Shown: positions 5,219 through 7,519 of the stretch, piece by piece
Position numbering within the stretch: the first letter of the stretch is position 1
Layout of the letters: each line of letters starts with the position of its first letter
DNA from: an uncultured Gemmatimonadota bacterium
GTDB taxonomy: Bacteria; Gemmatimonadota; Gemmatimonadetes; Gemmatimonadales; Gemmatimonadaceae
Assembly: GCA_946479015.1 (NCBI GenBank)
Contig: CAMLEQ010000175.1
Span: 1 to 7,519, forward strand
Length of the DNA: 7,519 nucleotides
Direction: 5' to 3'
Position numbers and translations under genes: made by a program
The notes under the pieces: generated by a model
The model's database searches: none
What the model was told of the DNA's origin: nothing
The model's input: the letters and a program-made list of their open reading frames with translations, nothing else

Positions 5219-6642
5219 GCGCGCCCGCCCGCGCCCCGCGCCCGCGCGCGCTCCTCGGGAGAGAGCGCGCACACCACGGCGCGCAGCTTCCCGTTCGCCT
5301 CGCGCGGCACCGCGGGCACCGCCTCGAGCACCACCTCCACGTCCCCCATCCGGTCGCGGATCCGCTCGGCCATCGCCGCTCCATCGGCCGCGCCGTACCC
5401 CGGCGCCGGCACGAAGCGCACGCGCACGCGGCCGAGCGTCTCCTGGACGATCTGCGCCTCGTGCACGGGGAGGCGGCTCTTGAACACCGGATCCAGCCGC
5501 CCCACCGCGCGCCCATCGCGCGTCCAGAGCACGTCGTCGGAGCGCCCCTCCAGCCGCGCGAGGCGCGGGAGCGCGCGACCACACGCGCACGGCGCCTCGT
5601 CGGGCGCGAGCGCGCCGCGGTCGCCCAGGCGATAGCGCACGAGCGGCATGTCGGGGTTGGCGAGACCGGTGCACACGAGATCCCCCGTGTCCCCGAGGGG
5701 CACCGGCGCATCGCCGCCGAGCACCTCCACGTGCCCCGCCTCCGGCCACAGGTGCAGCGCCCCGTGCTCGCACTCCCCGGCCGCCGCCACGATCTCCGCC
5801 ATCCCGTACGTCTCGCGCACCGGGCACCCGAACGCGCGCTCGATCGCGGCCCGCTGGTGCGCGAGCACCGGCTCGGCGTTGGTGATGGCGACGGCGAGCC
5901 CGAGCTCCCGCGCCCCGCCCTCCCCCGCGGCGGCGGCGAGCGCGTGCAGCGCGGAGGTGTAGCCGAACAGGTAGCGCACTCGATGCCGGCGCAGCGCGTC
6001 CAGGTAGCTCGCCGCCAGATCGGGCGCGAGGTGATAGCTCGACATGTAGAGCTGTCGCAGCGCGGGGTTCCACACCCAGAACGGCGGCTCGCGCCGCGCC
6101 ACGGGGACCACGAGCTGCCCGCCGAGGATCGCCCACCGGTCGCGGCGGCTCACGCCGTACCAGCGGCGCCAGCGCGCCTCGAACAGCGCGTACCACGCGC
6201 GCACTGTCTCGCGGCTCCACCACAGGTCGAGCGAGCTGCCGGTGGTGCCGCTCGTGTGCTCGTGGAACATCGTTCGCGGGTCGCGGTCGTCCGCCACGAA
6301 CGCGCGCGGATCCCACCGCACCTCGTGCTTCTCCAGCACCGGCCAGTGCTCCAGCAGCTCCCAGCTCGCGCGGTCGCCGCGCCGGCGGCGCGCCGCCCAC
6401 CGCTCCCGGTAGAACGGCACGCGCGTCGCCGCGCGGTGGAGCACCATCGCCATGCGCTCCTCGCGCCATGCGCGCCAGCGCTCCGCGCTCCACCGGTCGC
6501 GCTCCAGCGCCGCCTCCACCAGCGTCTCCGTGTCCGGCCCGTAGCGCCACGAGCGCAGCCACCACCCGCGCGCCCCCGCGGCCACCGCGCGCACGGGCGC
6601 GGGGAGGCGGTGGTACACCCGGAGCGCGAGCGTGCCGCTCAT
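5215..6642 (-). CDS. PaaK/CapK-family adenylate-forming enzyme (phenylacetate-CoA ligase-like)
   Basis: A 475-residue protein of the adenylate-forming superfamily, on the phenylacetate-CoA ligase / F390 synthetase / CapK branch. Visible motifs in order are the phosphate-binding loop TSGTTG at 130-135, the ATP-binding ETYGMAE at 277-283, RYRLGDRG at 336-343, a CACGR cysteine pair at 352-354, GRSDD at 366-370, and NGK with the probable catalytic Lys452 near the C-terminus. The length fits the family. It should activate a carboxylic acid as an acyl-adenylate and may transfer it to CoA or directly to an amine. Homologues labelled CapK are frequent in capsule and exopolysaccharide loci, where their substrate is generally unknown. 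The ATG start is supported by GGGAG seven bases upstream and by the ATGA overlap with the preceding gene. It ends in another ATGA overlap with the glycosyltransferase. The last 15 residues or so are Arg/Ala/Gly-rich. The protein is cytoplasmic, with no signal peptide. Catabolic phenylacetate degradation is unlikely, because no paa genes are nearby. Confidence 0.93.
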   Translation of the reverse strand: MSGTLALRVYHRLPAPVRAVAAGARGWWLRSWRYGPDTETLVEAALERDRWSAERWRAWREERMAMVLHRAATRVPFYRERWAARRRRGDRASWELLEHWPVLEKHEVRWDPRAFVADDRDPRTMFHEHTSGTTGSSLDLWWSRETVRAWYALFEARWRRWYGVSRRDRWAILGGQLVVPVARREPPFWVWNPALRQLYMSSYHLAPDLAASYLDALRRHRVRYLFGYTSALHALAAAAGEGGARELGLAVAITNAEPVLAHQRAAIERAFGCPVRETYGMAEIVAAAGECEHGALHLWPEAGHVEVLGGDAPVPLGDTGDLVCTGLANPDMPLVRYRLGDRGALAPDEAPCACGRALPRLARLEGRSDDVLWTRDGRAVGRLDPVFKSRLPVHEAQIVQETLGRVRVRFVPAPGYGAADGAAMAERIRDRMGDVEVVLEAVPAVPREANGKLRAVVCALSPEERARARGAGGRA

Positions 6643-7519
6643 GCGCGCTCTCCCGCCGCGCGGCGCGCGGACGGCTCCCGCGCCGCACCCGTCGCGCCGA
6701 CGGCCCTCGCCGCGCGGGGCGCGCCTCCGTCTCCCTCCCCATCCCACGGCGCGATGCAGCTCTCGTCCCAGAGCGCGATCAGCACGAGCTGCCGCACGAG
6801 CGCGTCGGCGCGCGCGTCTCCCCGCTCGAACTCCGCCACGAGCCGCGCCAGCGCGCGCCGGTCGAACGGGCCATCGCGGATGGGGCGCAGCCCGGGGAGC
6901 GCGTGCACCATCTCCACCAGCTCCGGCACGCGCCGCAGGTACGCGCCCCACGGCACGCCGAACCCCCACTTGCGCCCGGCGAGCACCTCGCGCGGGAGAC
7001 GGTCGCCGAGCGCGCGGCGCAGCAGCGCCTTGCTCCCGCCGCCGCGCTCGAGCCACGGCGTGCCGGTGGCCGCGAGGCGCTCCACGATGCGGTAGTCGAG
7101 GAAGGGGACGCGGCACTCGATCGACGCGCCCATCGTCATGCGGTCGTTGCGGTCGAGCAGCGAGCAGAGGAAGGTGTGCTGGTCGAGGTACATCGCCTGC
7201 CGCAGCGGCTCCCCGGGGTGCGCGCGGCGCGCCTCGTCGAGCACGTGCTCGCGGTGCGCGAAGCGACCGCGCGGCCGCATGCCGAGCGACGCCAGCTCCC
7301 CGGGGAGCACCTCGCACGCGTCGAACAGCACCATCGCCCGCAGCGACTCGAGGGAGAGCATGCGCGCCATCTTGCGCACCCGCCCGCGCGCGAGCGCGGC
7401 GAGCGCCCGCGCCGGCACCCCCGCGCGCGCCGCCGCCACCAGCGTCGGATGCCGCAGCGGACGGTAGCGCACGTAGCCGCCCAGCGTCTCGTCCGCTCCC
7501 TCGCCGGAGAGGAGCACCG
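6639..7519 (-). CDS. asnB: Asparagine synthase-like amidotransferase, C-terminal synthetase domain (5' end outside window)
   Basis: This is the last 292 residues of a glutamine-hydrolysing asparagine synthase family protein. The N-terminal glutaminase domain lies beyond the right edge. The first visible residues read VLLSGEGADE, the SGxGxDE nucleotide-binding motif. The GTG codon at 7517 is an internal Val, not a start. Around fragment residues 122-141 comes the second family signature, with DRNDRMTMG followed by ECRVPFLD. Residues 173-189 (LPREVL, then RKWGFGVP) match the usual substrate-side segment. The family activates a carboxylate with ATP as an adenylate and transfers ammonia from glutamine to make an amide. 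Paralogues in polysaccharide clusters are known to amidate sugar acids (WbpS in Pseudomonas O6 antigen), and that role is inferred here from the neighbours. The final 35 residues are an Ala/Arg/Gly-rich tail outside the conserved domain. The stop TGA overlaps the next start as ATGA. The family is sure; the substrate is unknown. Confidence 0.93.
   Translation of the reverse strand, partial: VLLSGEGADETLGGYVRYRPLRHPTLVAAARAGVPARALAALARGRVRKMARMLSLESLRAMVLFDACEVLPGELASLGMRPRGRFAHREHVLDEARRAHPGEPLRQAMYLDQHTFLCSLLDRNDRMTMGASIECRVPFLDYRIVERLAATGTPWLERGGGSKALLRRALGDRLPREVLAGRKWGFGVPWGAYLRRVPELVEMVHALPGLRPIRDGPFDRRALARLVAEFERGDARADALVRQLVLIALWDESCIAPWDGEGDGGAPRAARAVGATGAAREPSARRAAGERA
6650..6654 (-). 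promoter_or_regulatory. Ribosome binding site of the PaaK/CapK-like gene
   Basis: GGGAG lies seven bases before the ATG at 6642, inside the end of the asparagine-synthase gene. It supports the overlapping ATGA start. Confidence 0.5.

Noticed and set aside
3217..6742. Minus-strand frames much longer than the chosen genes (3977-6742, 5215-7317, 3217-4410)
   Set aside because: The first two are the real glycosyltransferase and PaaK-like genes extended upstream through neighbours in the wrong frame; overlap starts and motif positions fix the true ends. The third is an Arg-rich shadow frame across two genes.
3303..7095. Long plus-strand open frames opposite the right block (for example 3303-4052, 4052-5635, 5461-7095)
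   Set aside because: Same reason: low-complexity Arg/Ala/Pro/His-rich translations lying over well-supported minus-strand genes.
1..7519. CRISPR array, insertion sequence, tRNA, rRNA, phage or toxin-antitoxin genes
   Set aside because: None was seen on reading both strands; nearly the whole window is occupied by the seven polysaccharide-related genes.

Overview
The window is a very GC-rich stretch of bacterial chromosome. By eye, third codon positions are almost all G or C, and Ala (GCG) and Arg (CGC) codons dominate. It carries seven genes, all on the minus strand, so the order of expression runs from the right edge to the left edge. The codon bias and gene content would fit a Gemmatimonadota-like bacterium, or another high-GC Gram-negative such as a myxobacterium. 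This is a guess from composition, not a proof. The genes form part of a cell-surface polysaccharide or glycoconjugate locus (exopolysaccharide, O-antigen/capsule, or a glycan for protein glycosylation). Both ends are cut: the first gene lacks its 5' part and the last gene lacks its 3' part.

Right block (7519 to 3276): the C-terminal synthetase domain of an asparagine-synthase-like amidotransferase, a PaaK/CapK-type adenylate-forming enzyme, a WbuB-like family 4 glycosyltransferase, and a class I SAM methyltransferase. All four are joined by 4-base stop/start overlaps (ATGA, ATGA, GTGA), so they look like one translationally coupled unit. They would assemble and decorate the sugar chain.

Gap (3275 to 3015): about 260 bases with no convincing gene. 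It holds a good sigma70-like promoter (TTGACC, 17 bases, TACTCT), a small palindrome just downstream of the predicted transcription start, a leader hairpin, and a strong ribosome binding site flanked on both sides by sequences complementary to it.

Left block (3014 to 1): a DegT-family sugar aminotransferase with an unusual N-terminal extension of about 80 residues, a small PglC-like phosphoglycosyl transferase, and the N-terminal 304 residues of a CapD/PglF-like membrane-bound nucleotide-sugar dehydratase. These are again joined by ATGA overlaps. Aminotransferase, phosphoglycosyl transferase and dehydratase are three of the four functions needed to make a 4-amino-4,6-dideoxy sugar (bacillosamine type) and attach it to the lipid carrier. 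The acetyltransferase is not in view. The simplest reading is that the left block makes the first lipid-linked sugar and the right block extends and modifies the glycan. The most unusual signals are in the aminotransferase leader and its N-terminal extension. I found no CRISPR array, insertion sequence, tRNA, rRNA or phage gene.
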